Assembly (NCBI GenBank): GCA_009691245.1 | Contig: SHUM01000029.1 | Span: forward strand, 1-40,506 | Reading direction: 5' to 3' | From: Acidobacteriota bacterium | GTDB taxonomy: Bacteria > Acidobacteriota > Terriglobia > 2-12-FULL-54-10 | DNA length: 40,506 bases | Part shown: piece by piece, positions 1 through 8,104 of the stretch | How the letters are laid out: the number at the start of each line of letters is the position of its first letter | Position numbering within the stretch: position 1 is the first letter of the stretch | Notes under the pieces: model-generated | Database searches by the model: none | Told to the model about the DNA's origin: nothing | The model's input: only the letters and a program-made list of their open reading frames with translations | Translations under genes and position numbers: made by a program

Positions 1-274
1 CATTCTGCGTCTCGATCCACAGCGCCGTCCCGCCCGTCTGCTCGGCGAACAGCGCGAAAGTGACACCGCGCGCTCATGCCTTTACCTCCGTGTCCTCTGC
101 GCCCTCCGCGGTTAAGACGTTTCCGCTGAATTGAATCTGCCCCGGCACAGACAAGTTCTCCGCCGCGGGCAATGCGGTGGCCATCGGGGACAAAACCATA
201 AGTATCGCCAGGGTAATTTCGGCCAGGGTTGTTGCGATGCGTGAGGAACTGGAATTTAGGGTGCGGATGCGCAT
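1..274 (-). pseudogene. 5' part of a secreted-protein gene, interrupted by an in-frame stop; continues past the left edge
   Basis: Reading leftward from the ATG at 274, preceded by AAGGAG with 10-nt spacing, the product starts with a signal peptide (basic 'MRIRT', hydrophobic stretch, 'ATALPAAEN' cleavage region) and then 'VPGQIQFSGN'. A TGA stop follows at 74-76. In the same frame beyond the stop the reading continues as 'GVTFALFAEQTGGTALWIET' up to the window edge. I recall this as a segment of a common acidobacterial exported protein type in which a 'FSG' strand is followed by 'GVTFALYAEQTGG'. The codons just before the stop lie in a short repeat-like sequence at 84-115, which suggests an insertion that broke the gene. 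Readthrough, or a stop that is real with the downstream match left over, are alternatives. An ATG at 373 in the same frame exists but has no better ribosome site. Confidence 0.5.
84..115 (-). repeat. Short GC-rich dispersed-type repeat inside the left-edge gene
   Basis: On the minus strand the sequence reads TTAACCGCGGAGGGCGCAG and continues AGGACACGGAGGT. It has the internal 'GCAGAGG / GCGGAGG / ACGGAGG' near-heptamer pattern of a repeat that I recall as widespread in cyanobacteria, acidobacteria and related genomes. It encodes the residues directly before the in-frame TGA of the host gene. Only one copy is present in this window, so its repeat status rests on recall and needs a genome search. 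Confidence 0.45.
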
Positions 275-772
275 GAGAGTCGCTCTCCTTTGAATGTACT
301 TCTTCACTTGATTCCCAAAATGTAGCTGATAGAGATTCCCGCCGCCGAAATCAATTGGCGTCGAGGGAGCCATTATCCTTCAGACTGAGCATTGTGAAAC
401 GGAAATGCTAGTTTTAATTTCGCAGGCCCAGTACGTATAGGCCCACGCGCCTTTAGGAAAAGTTTGACTCGTCGGGCACCGCCGCGCCGGACCCAGATGA
501 CAGATTCACCAAATAATCAGAATTTGCGGCTGGGTGGGACCGCCAAAAAGAGCGTGTGCAAGGGCGGGGAAGAGATCGATAATTACATAAGAGTTATTAT
601 CAGACTCGAAAACGGGCGATTTGGAGGTTTGATTTTTGGTTGCAGGCAGGCGCCCCATTGGGGTGGTCGTTTGTGGTCAATTTGGAAAAAACCATGAACG
701 TGTGCAATTTTGGTTTTGCCGACAATTTGGTCAAGTTGTCAGCCTCAAGAATGGTGTGAATGGTATTCTTAA
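275..772. other. Intergenic region, 498 bp, no convincing gene
   Basis: This is the divergent spacer between the left-edge gene and the CoA-transferase. A 77-codon frame at 464-697 has no family resemblance and no convincing ribosome site, and I treat it as chance. For the leftward gene a promoter-like pair is TTTCAC (394-399) and GATAAT (372-377) with a 16-nt spacer. For the rightward gene there is a dyad at 721-740 and a small inverted repeat AAGAAT (747-752) / ATTCTT (765-770) ending 2 nt before the ATG. The second half is T/G-rich with repeated CAATTTGG words. Confidence 0.4.
721..740. promoter_or_regulatory. 20-bp dyad, possible operator of the CoA-transferase gene
   Basis: The sequence GACAATTTGGTCAAGTTGTC has two 8-nt arms (7 of 8 positions complementary) around a 4-nt centre, 32 bp upstream of the ATG at 773. 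The size and symmetry fit a dimeric repressor site. No regulator gene is adjacent, so the assignment is only positional. Confidence 0.25.
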
Positions 773-1939
773 ATGGCCATGGAAACTCCAAAACAGGCGC
801 TGGGAAATTTGACGGTCATCGAGTTTGCTTCGTTCGCCGCGGGACCGTGCGTGGGGAAGTATCTGGCGAATCACGGAGCGTATGTGGTGAAGGTGGAGTC
901 GCGCCGCGCCCTCGATGGATTTCGCACACACTATCCGCCGTTCAAGGACAATATCGTCGGCGTAAACCGTAGCGGTGTCTTCGCCATGAACAACGATGGC
1001 GTAAAGAGCGTAGAGATGGATCTGAAGACTCCGCAAGGTCTGGAGCGGGCGTGCGCTCTGGTGGCCGGGGCCGATGTGGTTATTGAGAATTTTACGCCCG
1101 GCACAATGGCGCGGCTGGGTTTGGGCTATGAGGAATTGCGCGCGCTTAATCCGCGATTGGTGATGCTGAGCACCTGCAATCTGGGGCAGAGCGGGCCGCG
1201 CGCGCAACATCCAGGATTTGGATCGCAGCTAACGTCGCTGTGTGGATTCACAAGTTTAATTGGCACGGCGGATCGCACGCCAGCCATTGTTTATGGGCCT
1301 TATATCGACTACATTGCGGTTGGGTTCGCGTACATTGCCATACTCGCCGCGTTGGAGTTTCGTCGGCGGACCGGGCGCGGGCAGTATGTTGATCTGGCGC
1401 AGTATGAGAGCGGAGTGCATTTTGTTGCGCCGGGAATATTGCAGTCGCAGTTAACGGGAATGTCGCCGGGGCGATGTGGAAATCAGGACGAGACTGCCGC
1501 GCCGCACAACGCTTTTCCCTGCGCCGAGACGGATAGCTGGTGCGTTATCAGCGTTCATGATGATGACGAGTGGGGGAGGTTGATCGAGACGCTCGGGAGC
1601 CCCGCGTGGGCCCAAAGCGGGCGGTTCGCCACGCAACTCGCGCGCCAGGAATCAGCGGCGGAATTAGACCGTTTGTTGGCGGCTGAGACCATCCACTATG
1701 ACGCGCTATCGTTGATGGAAAAGTTACAGCGCCATCGCGTCCACGCGGCTCGAGTAAGCAATATGCGAGAGTTGTTTTCTGATCCACAACTCCAGCACCG
1801 TGAGCACTGGGCGTTAGTCAATCATCCTGAGGTTGGCCAGCATCATGTGCCGATGCCGGCATATCAATTAGCGGAGACTCCACGTCTGCCGGCGACCGCA
1901 CCCCCATTGCTTTTTGAGAACAGTCCGGCAGGACGATAG
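773..1939 (+). CDS. Class III acyl-CoA transferase (CaiB/BaiF family)
   Basis: The 388-residue product is full length for a family III CoA-transferase, which moves CoA between a CoA-thioester donor and a carboxylate acceptor through an aspartyl-CoA intermediate in the cytoplasm. The N-terminal 'VIEFASFAAGPCVGKYLANHGA' region (residues 15-36) and 'VVIENFTPGTMARLGLGYEEL' (102-122) are typical Rossmann-side motifs. Asp179 in 'GPYIDYIAVGF', followed by 'RRRTGRGQYVDLAQYE', sits where the catalytic Asp is expected. Only one subunit is encoded, as usual for this family. Two ATGs (773 and 779) are possible and neither has a clear Shine-Dalgarno sequence. No dehydrogenase or ligase lies nearby, so the substrate (for example carnitine, a bile acid, succinate/malate or formate type) cannot be told. 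A dyad lies 32 bp upstream. Confidence 0.88.
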   Translation: MAMETPKQALGNLTVIEFASFAAGPCVGKYLANHGAYVVKVESRRALDGFRTHYPPFKDNIVGVNRSGVFAMNNDGVKSVEMDLKTPQGLERACALVAGADVVIENFTPGTMARLGLGYEELRALNPRLVMLSTCNLGQSGPRAQHPGFGSQLTSLCGFTSLIGTADRTPAIVYGPYIDYIAVGFAYIAILAALEFRRRTGRGQYVDLAQYESGVHFVAPGILQSQLTGMSPGRCGNQDETAAPHNAFPCAETDSWCVISVHDDDEWGRLIETLGSPAWAQSGRFATQLARQESAAELDRLLAAETIHYDALSLMEKLQRHRVHAARVSNMRELFSDPQLQHREHWALVNHPEVGQHHVPMPAYQLAETPRLPATAPPLLFENSPAGR

Positions 1940-2124
1940 CTCTTTTCTAGAGTCATTAAATATCTTGCAACTGATTGTATCAGTGCTAGATACAGCAATA
2001 AGAGAAAGTTTCTATATATGACATAATATATATTATCAGACGTTGTTAATTTGGTGGTGGTAGGAAAATTGCAGTTTGTTGTTTGTGGTTTCAGCTAGAT
2101 ACTGCTGTTTATGGTCCTTATCCT
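1940..2124. other. AT-rich convergent spacer
   Basis: This 185-bp spacer lies between the converging CoA-transferase and peptide-binding protein genes and is much richer in A/T than its surroundings. It contains a perfect 14-bp palindrome ATAATATATATTAT at 2023-2036 and a small hairpin TGTATC/GATACA around 1977-1995. Neither is followed by a clean T-run, so I do not call a terminator. The low GC may mark an old insertion scar, but no coding remnant is recognisable. Confidence 0.4.
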
Positions 2125-3681
2125 TCAATTAATAAGCTGTAGTTCCATCATAAAGTGATAGTTACCAGTTGGATCTATTTGAAGTCCTGCTATCCGTTCA
2201 TCGTAAACGGCGACGTTATCCAAATACCAAAGATGGATGTATGGCAAGTCTTGATTCAATAACGATTGCAACTTGAGATAAGCATCACGACGTTCCGCAA
2301 GATTACTCGTCATACGTCCACGCTCGATCAGCTTGTCGGCATTGGGGTTGTGATATCTGCCCCGATTAGCTCCGGCAGGTGGAGTCTTTTCAGAGTGAAA
2401 CAAGTATTCGAAAATGTCCGGATCGTTATTTCCTCCAATCCAGCGCAAGGAAAACAGATCAAAGTTTCCCTTGGTGATGTCTGAATAGAAAGTCGCGAAT
2501 TCATAGGATCGAATCTCTATCTTTACTCCAATCTTGCGCAATTGATCTTGCAGTACGGCTGATAGTTCCCGTCCGGCTTGATCGGTTGAAGTTTTCATCA
2601 CCAATGTAAGCCTACTGCCGTCCCCGCCCGTGTGATACCCAGCCCTCTCCAGCAGATCGATAGCACGTTGTGGGTCGTACCTTTGTGACTCAAGATCAAC
2701 AGCATGGGCCCAATGACCGATTGGAAGAACACTATTGGCCGGACGAACCAAGTCTCGCCATAGATGCTTAATTAAAGCGTCCCGATCAATTGCATATGCC
2801 AAGGCCTGACGGACAGGAATGGTTAACTGTGGACTTGCAAGGTTTAGTCCTAAATATTGATAGGTATTGCCCAGTTGCTGAGACACCCGCAGGTGCGGTT
2901 CTTTTTGCAAGGAGACCACGGTGTCGGCAGGCAATGAATTCAGCACAATATCCGCACTTCCATTGCGCAGTTCCAGTGCGCGAGTGGTTGCATCCGGGAC
3001 GATTCGGAACTCCGCCCGTTCGATAAATGGCGGCGTATCCCAGTAATCAGAATTCTTTTCGATGGTAACCGACTCGTCCTGCCGCGAAGACACAAACCGA
3101 AATGGCCCTGATCCAATTGGGCTGCTTGCAAAGCCCGATCCCGAACCTTCCGGAACTATTCCGAGGGCACCCTGAGTAAGGTTCCAGAGAAATGATGAGT
3201 AAGGCTCCTTCAGTCGAATGATAACAGTCCAGTCATCAGGTGCTTCAACGGAAGCAACACGACTGAAGTTGGCGGTCTTGACGCTCTTGACCTCGCCGGA
3301 GAGCAGCGATTGCAACGTATAGCGAACATCCTGCGCTCGTAGAGGCCGGCCATCGTGGAATCGGACGTCATTTCGCAGATGAAAAACATGTGTAAGTGGA
3401 TCAGGTGATTCCCAGTGAGTTGCCAATGCTGGCTGCAATTGAGAGTGGTCGTTGCGACGTAGCAGGCTATCAAAGATTAGTTCGCCAATTCGCTCGGACT
3501 GCGCGTCCGTACCGACGCGAGGGTCGAGGCTAATGGGGCTCGACTCGATTAGCATTACGACAGTGCCAGGGTCGCGTTTTGATTGACATCCCGTGGAGAT
3601 CAAAATTGATAAAAGTACAGACCAAGCAACACCCATATACTTCCGTTGTACAAAGCCCACAATTGAATTAAGTAACTTCAT
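2125..3681 (-). CDS. Lipoprotein solute-binding protein of a peptide ABC transporter (family 5, OppA/DppA/MppA-like)
   Basis: The 518-residue protein starts with a lipoprotein signal peptide whose lipobox ends in 'ISTGC' (Cys32), so it should be lipid-anchored on the periplasmic side. The mature part has the features of SBP_bac_5: 'PISLDPRVGTDAQSERIGEL', 'VFHLRNDVRFHDGRPLRAQD', 'IGSGPFRF', 'IDRDALI' and 'YDPQRAIDLLERAGY'. Such proteins bind oligopeptides or other solutes and hand them to an ABC permease. The ATG lies 2 nt after the anmK stop, so the gene is translationally linked to nagZ-anmK. From this context I infer a murein-peptide ligand, in the manner of MppA. No permease or ATPase gene accompanies it here, so it must share one encoded elsewhere. 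The solute specificity is not provable from sequence. Confidence 0.88.
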   Translation of the reverse strand: MKLLNSIVGFVQRKYMGVAWSVLLSILISTGCQSKRDPGTVVMLIESSPISLDPRVGTDAQSERIGELIFDSLLRRNDHSQLQPALATHWESPDPLTHVFHLRNDVRFHDGRPLRAQDVRYTLQSLLSGEVKSVKTANFSRVASVEAPDDWTVIIRLKEPYSSFLWNLTQGALGIVPEGSGSGFASSPIGSGPFRFVSSRQDESVTIEKNSDYWDTPPFIERAEFRIVPDATTRALELRNGSADIVLNSLPADTVVSLQKEPHLRVSQQLGNTYQYLGLNLASPQLTIPVRQALAYAIDRDALIKHLWRDLVRPANSVLPIGHWAHAVDLESQRYDPQRAIDLLERAGYHTGGDGSRLTLVMKTSTDQAGRELSAVLQDQLRKIGVKIEIRSYEFATFYSDITKGNFDLFSLRWIGGNNDPDIFEYLFHSEKTPPAGANRGRYHNPNADKLIERGRMTSNLAERRDAYLKLQSLLNQDLPYIHLWYLDNVAVYDERIAGLQIDPTGNYHFMMELQLIN

Positions 3682-3683
3682 CG

Positions 3684-4898
3684 CTACTGGTAATCTACTC
3701 TACTTTTTTGGCCAAGAATAATTTTCCCCAATATCGCCGGATGATTCGCACCCGTAGCGCTTGGAAGACTCGAGACCTCTTGATGAAAGGTTTGATAGGC
3801 CAGCATTGCGAAAGCTGTCGCTTCCTTTGCCTTGGAAGGAATCGCCGAGTTTTCGGTATTGATGATGCGTATCGGCATGGTCGCACCGGACTTCCTTGTA
3901 GCCTCCTGTAAGCGAATTCCCAGTTGGTTCATCAGGAATGGGTTGTTGACACCCCCACCGGATACAAAGCACTCCCTGATCGGGAACTGAGTTAACACGA
4001 ACTTTCCAATTGCATGAGCAATCGTCTCTGCTGTGAACGCCGTTACTGTCGCCAAAGCATCCATCAATGAACCACCGCTCCCGCCGATCTTTCTCACAAA
4101 ATGCTCCTGTAAGTAGTCAGCGCCGAACTGTTCGCGGCCGGTGGACTTTGGAGGCTTTCGGTTAAAGTACTTTTGTCGCACTAACTCACGAATCATCCGT
4201 TCACATATTTTTCCACGGGAGGCCATGAGTCCGTCGTGATCATAACGCAATCTTCCGTTAGTGGCTTTGGAAGCCAGGATATCCATTAGCATGTTGCCTG
4301 GCCCTGTATCGAATGCGAATACATCTTCTGATGGCGCGCCAGGCGGTATGGCCGTGAGGTTTGCAATCCCTCCGAGATTCAACGCAACCCGGCCGCGCGT
4401 TTTGTGGCGATAGATCAAGTAGTCGAAATAGGGAACCAGCGGAGCTCCCTGCCCGCCGCTGGCCATGTCGGACGGTCGGAAATCGGCGATGGTCGTGACT
4501 CCGGTTCGCTCTGCGATAATTGCCGGTTCGCCAATCTGAAATGTCGAGCGGACCTTGATGCCCAACTCATTCGATGATTTACTCTGATGATAAATTGTCT
4601 GCCCATGTGATCCGACTAGACCGACGGATGCAATGGGAATCCTGGAACGGCGGCATGTAGATAGGCAGGCCCGGGCGAATAACTCTCCCAACAGGAAATT
4701 AAGCTGAGAAATTTCTCCGGCCGAGGAGGCTTCCCCGCCCGCGATGGCAAGTATGCGGGTACGCACTGCGTCGCTGTATGGAAAAGATTGGAACGCTCGA
4801 AGTTTTACACGAGCATTCCATGCACGACCGCGAATCTCCACAATCGCAACATCGATCGCGTCGGCCGACGTCCCGCTCATCATTCCCGCTACCAGCAT
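3684..4898 (-). CDS. anmK: Anhydro-N-acetylmuramic acid kinase
   Basis: The 404-residue product converts 1,6-anhydro-MurNAc, released from peptidoglycan turnover, into MurNAc-6-phosphate with ATP and water, so that the sugar can be re-used. Visible family motifs are the N-terminal phosphate loop 'GMMSGTSADAIDVAI', 'GLVGSHGQTIYH', 'NLGGIANLT', 'FDTGPGNMLMD', and 'CFVSGGGVNNPFL' near the C-terminus, all of the ASKHA sugar kinase fold. I choose the ATG at 4898 because AAAAGG lies 8 nt upstream; a GTG at 4907 would add three residues. It is slightly longer than the usual ~370 residues. It follows nagZ by 13 bp, which is the logical preceding step, and is followed by the peptide-binding protein after 2 nt. 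Confidence 0.93.
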   Translation of the reverse strand: MLVAGMMSGTSADAIDVAIVEIRGRAWNARVKLRAFQSFPYSDAVRTRILAIAGGEASSAGEISQLNFLLGELFARACLSTCRRSRIPIASVGLVGSHGQTIYHQSKSSNELGIKVRSTFQIGEPAIIAERTGVTTIADFRPSDMASGGQGAPLVPYFDYLIYRHKTRGRVALNLGGIANLTAIPPGAPSEDVFAFDTGPGNMLMDILASKATNGRLRYDHDGLMASRGKICERMIRELVRQKYFNRKPPKSTGREQFGADYLQEHFVRKIGGSGGSLMDALATVTAFTAETIAHAIGKFVLTQFPIRECFVSGGGVNNPFLMNQLGIRLQEATRKSGATMPIRIINTENSAIPSKAKEATAFAMLAYQTFHQEVSSLPSATGANHPAILGKIILGQKSRVDYQ

Positions 4899-4911
4899 GG
4901 GTTGCACCTTT

Positions 4912-6036
4912 TTACTTGCCCGTGATCGCGGGACGCTGAGAGGAGTCCGCTATTCGCTTATCGATCAACTCGGTGAGTTGCTGCAAACGATTGCGCAAAT
5001 CATTAAAGTCTCGTTCGGCTGCCTTCCCAGGAGTCGAAATTCCCAGGTGCCGCATTTTGGCAGCAGTGATTCGTGCAGCCACTTTCTCGATTAGTCCACG
5101 AAACTCCGTGGAGCGCTCCGCCTCGATGACGAGTGCGGTATGAACTTTCTCTACGTTCGCGGCGTTATGGCACACCAGTAAGATGTCGCAACCGGCGCGA
5201 ATCGCGCCGACGGCTGCTTCTTCAATGGAACGACCGACCAGCGCGCCGCCCATCTCCAGATCATCGCAGACGATCAGCCCCTCATATCCAATTCGCTTGC
5301 GCAGCAACTGGTTGATGATGGCCGGGGACAACGTGGCGGGTCGCGGCGAGGTGGTCCCGCATAGTTCACGTTCCACCTCGGGATACCAGGCATGCGCCAC
5401 CATGACCATCGGCAACTGGCCGGACAGCTCACGGTAGGGCAACAGGTCCTGATCCCAAAGCGCAGAAAGATTCTTTACGATGGTGGGCATTCCCATATGG
5501 GAGTCTATCGTGCCTCCTCCGAGTCCTGGAAAATGTTTGCCACATCCGATGATGCCCAACTTCTCGAGTCCATCCAGAAAGTCCTGTGCGAATAAAGCGA
5601 CCCGTGTGGGTGACGACCCTGCCGTTCGGGTGCCCATGACTTCTTTCGATTCATCCGATCCCAGATCGAGAACTGGAGCGAAATCGACATTCAGAGAAAA
5701 CGCCGCCAGTTCCCTGCCCGCCACTTCGCCCAATTCCGCTGCTAGCCCCGCCTGCACGGCCCGTTGCACCGAAGGCAGTGGCCCGATCAATTCGCGAAAG
5801 CGGTCCACCAAGCCGCCTTCAAGGTCGAGTGCCAGATAGGGGTGCGTGTCCGAAAGGAGCTCGCTAACTTGAGAAACTAGTATCGCAAACTGTTGTTCGT
5901 TTGCGATGTTGTGCTGGAAGAAAATTACGCCGCCTGGCTCAACCGTGCTTATCAAATCACGACACTCAGCACCCGCATCCTGACCCTCGATGCCGATAGT
6001 AAGAAGCTGTCCCGCTAGTTTGCGCAGTGGATTCAT
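4912..6036 (-). CDS. nagZ: Beta-N-acetylhexosaminidase, glycoside hydrolase family 3 (NagZ)
   Basis: NagZ cleaves GlcNAc from GlcNAc-1,6-anhydroMurNAc(-peptide) muropeptides in the cytoplasm during cell-wall recycling. With the ATG at 6036 the product has 374 residues and begins 'MNPLRKLAGQLLTIGIEG', the usual NagZ start. It contains 'LALDLEGGLVDRF', 'NVDFAPVLDL', the catalytic-loop motif 'GKHFPGLGGGTIDSH' with the Asp-His pair near residues 179-181, and 'IVCDDLEMGGAL' with the nucleophile Asp near residue 258. The frame stays open up to 6180, and an in-frame ATG at 6084 would add 16 residues, but neither start has a strong ribosome site, so the start is uncertain. It is the first gene of an apparent operon with anmK and the peptide-binding lipoprotein. 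The C-terminal tail is somewhat longer than in proteobacterial NagZ. Confidence 0.92.
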   Translation of the reverse strand: MNPLRKLAGQLLTIGIEGQDAGAECRDLISTVEPGGVIFFQHNIANEQQFAILVSQVSELLSDTHPYLALDLEGGLVDRFRELIGPLPSVQRAVQAGLAAELGEVAGRELAAFSLNVDFAPVLDLGSDESKEVMGTRTAGSSPTRVALFAQDFLDGLEKLGIIGCGKHFPGLGGGTIDSHMGMPTIVKNLSALWDQDLLPYRELSGQLPMVMVAHAWYPEVERELCGTTSPRPATLSPAIINQLLRKRIGYEGLIVCDDLEMGGALVGRSIEEAAVGAIRAGCDILLVCHNAANVEKVHTALVIEAERSTEFRGLIEKVAARITAAKMRHLGISTPGKAAERDFNDLRNRLQQLTELIDKRIADSSQRPAITGK

Positions 6037-6199
6037 AGGAAGAAAGATTATATCTGAACTCCGTAGCCGCGCTTCCGTGGACATACAAAGTCGGGAGTGT
6101 AAACGATGGCACCATGGCTCCTTTCCATTTTCGCCAAGGTAATCAACGTGCCCGGTCAGCCTGAAGCGAAAATCACGCACCAGTGTCCCGCAGACCCCC

Positions 6200-6205
6200 T
6201 ATAAT
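6200..6205 (+). promoter_or_regulatory. -10 element (TATAAT) ahead of the ABC exporter genes
   Basis: A perfect TATAAT lies 38 bp upstream of the ATG at 6244. No good -35 box is found at 16-18 bp, so activity may depend on an activator or an alternative sigma factor. A TTGACA at 6216-6221 lies too close to the start codon to serve this gene. Confidence 0.35.
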
Positions 6206-6243
6206 CGAACTATCATTGACACTAAAAGGATCAGCGCATTTGC

Positions 6244-8094
6244 ATGGCCATGAAAACCTGGCAAGACCTAAGACCTCTGTTTCCTTACTTGCGCCCCTAT
6301 CGTCAGCGGTATCTGCTCGGCTTAGGATCGCTGCTGGCCGAAGTGTTTTTCTGGGTTGCCGTTCCACAGATCATCCGCTTCGCAATTGACGATCTCACGC
6401 AAGGCGTTAGTTCGGACAAATTAATTCAATACGCGGCCTTGCTGTTTGTGGCCGCGCTGTGCAAAGGTTTCTTCCTCTATTGGACGCGCATGATCATTAT
6501 CGGAATTTCACGGGATGCTGAGTATGCGTTGCGCAACGATCTATATCGTCATTTGACGCGCCTGTCGCTCAGTTTCTTTCAGCGCAATCGGGTTGGTGAT
6601 ATCATGTCGCGCTCGACCAATGATTTAAATGCGGTGCGCATGCTCCTCGGCCCTGGCATCATGTATTCGGGCCGCACGCTGGTGATTATGGCCGGAGCGA
6701 TCGCCATTATGGCCCACATCAGCCCCAAGCTGACACTCTACACATTCACACTCGCCCCCGTCATCGCCGGCATCGTAGTCTACTTTGGAAAACGTATTCA
6801 TCACCGTTTCGAGGCCATCCAGGCGATGATGTCGGATATCAGCGCTCGTGTTCAGGAGAGTCTTGCGGGCATTCGCGTTCTTCGTGCATACGCGCAGGAG
6901 GAGTCAGACCTCGCCCAGTTTCAGACGCTCAATCGGGACTTCATGGAGCGGAATCGCAAACTGATTCGCGTCTGGGGGATGTTTTACCCCATCCTGGAAG
7001 TGCTTATGGGGTTGGTTACAGTTACGGTGCTGTGGGCTGGAGGGCGCGAAGTCGCACGGGGTGCAATCACCATTGGCGACTTTGTCGCCTTCAATGTTTA
7101 TATGGCGCAACTGGCGTGGCCTATGGTGGCGCTGGGATGGGTGGTTAATCTGCACCAGCGCGGCCTAGCCTCACTCAAGAGACTCGATACCATTCTTAGC
7201 GAAGCCCCTGAGATAGCCGATGATCCGATGGCTCACCTCATTTCGATGCCAGCGCCGAAGGACGGCGTGTCGGAGCAAACCAAAGGTGCGTCGATTGAGT
7301 TTCGTAGCTTATCGTTTTCTTACAACGGCGTTCCGGCAACCAGTGCGGCGGCACTCTCGGAGCAAAGTGGGAAAGGAACGCAGAGTCGCAAGGACAGACG
7401 CGTTCTGCAGGAGATCAATCTGTTGATACCAGCGGGCAGCACGGTAGCTATTGTCGGACCAACTGGATGTGGCAAATCGACTCTGGTCAATCTGATTCCG
7501 CGTCTGTTCGAGGTACCCACCGGCACCATCCTGATCGACGGCGTGGAGATTCATCAATATCGCCTCGCCGACCTGCGCCGCATGATCGGCTTCGTGCCTC
7601 AGGAAACATTTTTGTTTAGTGAAACCGTTCGGGAGAATATCGCTTTTGGCGTCGAACAATCCAGTGAGGAAGAGGTCCGACAGGCAGCTGAAGTAGCCGG
7701 ACTTCTCAGCGACATTGATGGCTTCCCGCGCGGTTTTGAAACCATGGTGGGAGAACGCGGCATTACTTTGTCAGGTGGTCAGAAGCAGCGAGCGGCTATT
7801 GCTCGTGCAGTAGTGCGTGACCCACGGATTGTGATTCTCGACGATGCGCTCTCCAGCGTGGACACTTACACGGAAGAGTTGATCCTCATGCGCCTGCAAC
7901 GCGTTCTGCGCGGACGCACGGCTGTCATCATTTCGCACCGTACCTCCACTGTCAAGCATGCCGACCTGATTGTCGTTCTCGTGGACGGCGCGATTGTGGA
8001 GCGGGGGACTCACGCCGAGTTGATGCAGAGCGGGACATACTACCCGGAGCTTTATCAGAAGCAACTTCTTGAGGAAGAATTAGAGAAAGCATAG
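6244..8094 (+). CDS. ABC exporter half-transporter, subunit A (degenerate Walker B)
   Basis: The 616-residue inner-membrane protein has a six-helix type IV (MsbA/LmrA-like) transmembrane domain in about residues 20-310 and an ATPase domain after residue 350. Walker A is 'GPTGCGKST' (405-413), the signature is a canonical 'LSGGQ' (509-513), and the switch His is in 'IISHR' (565). Walker B is 'IVILDDALSSVD': Asp534 stands where the catalytic Glu should be. This, with the degenerate signature of the next gene's product, is the hallmark of heterodimeric exporters such as BmrC/BmrD or TM287/288. An unusual insertion of about 25 residues ('ATSAAALSEQSGKGTQSRKD') lies between the first two strands of the ATPase domain. 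The substrate is unknown; drug, lipid or peptide export are all possible. The next gene follows after 10 bp. Confidence 0.9.
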   Translation: MAMKTWQDLRPLFPYLRPYRQRYLLGLGSLLAEVFFWVAVPQIIRFAIDDLTQGVSSDKLIQYAALLFVAALCKGFFLYWTRMIIIGISRDAEYALRNDLYRHLTRLSLSFFQRNRVGDIMSRSTNDLNAVRMLLGPGIMYSGRTLVIMAGAIAIMAHISPKLTLYTFTLAPVIAGIVVYFGKRIHHRFEAIQAMMSDISARVQESLAGIRVLRAYAQEESDLAQFQTLNRDFMERNRKLIRVWGMFYPILEVLMGLVTVTVLWAGGREVARGAITIGDFVAFNVYMAQLAWPMVALGWVVNLHQRGLASLKRLDTILSEAPEIADDPMAHLISMPAPKDGVSEQTKGASIEFRSLSFSYNGVPATSAAALSEQSGKGTQSRKDRRVLQEINLLIPAGSTVAIVGPTGCGKSTLVNLIPRLFEVPTGTILIDGVEIHQYRLADLRRMIGFVPQETFLFSETVRENIAFGVEQSSEEEVRQAAEVAGLLSDIDGFPRGFETMVGERGITLSGGQKQRAAIARAVVRDPRIVILDDALSSVDTYTEELILMRLQRVLRGRTAVIISHRTSTVKHADLIVVLVDGAIVERGTHAELMQSGTYYPELYQKQLLEEELEKA

Positions 8095-8104
8095 GAGTTC
8101 GGCA

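Noticed and set aside
74-76. TGA as a selenocysteine codon in the left-edge gene
   Set aside because: The context is a dispersed-type repeat, not a redox motif, and no SECIS-like hairpin is evident; interruption is simpler.
464-697. 77-codon frame in the left intergenic region
   Set aside because: No ribosome site, composition unlike the neighbouring genes and no recognisable family; it overlaps low-GC spacer sequence.
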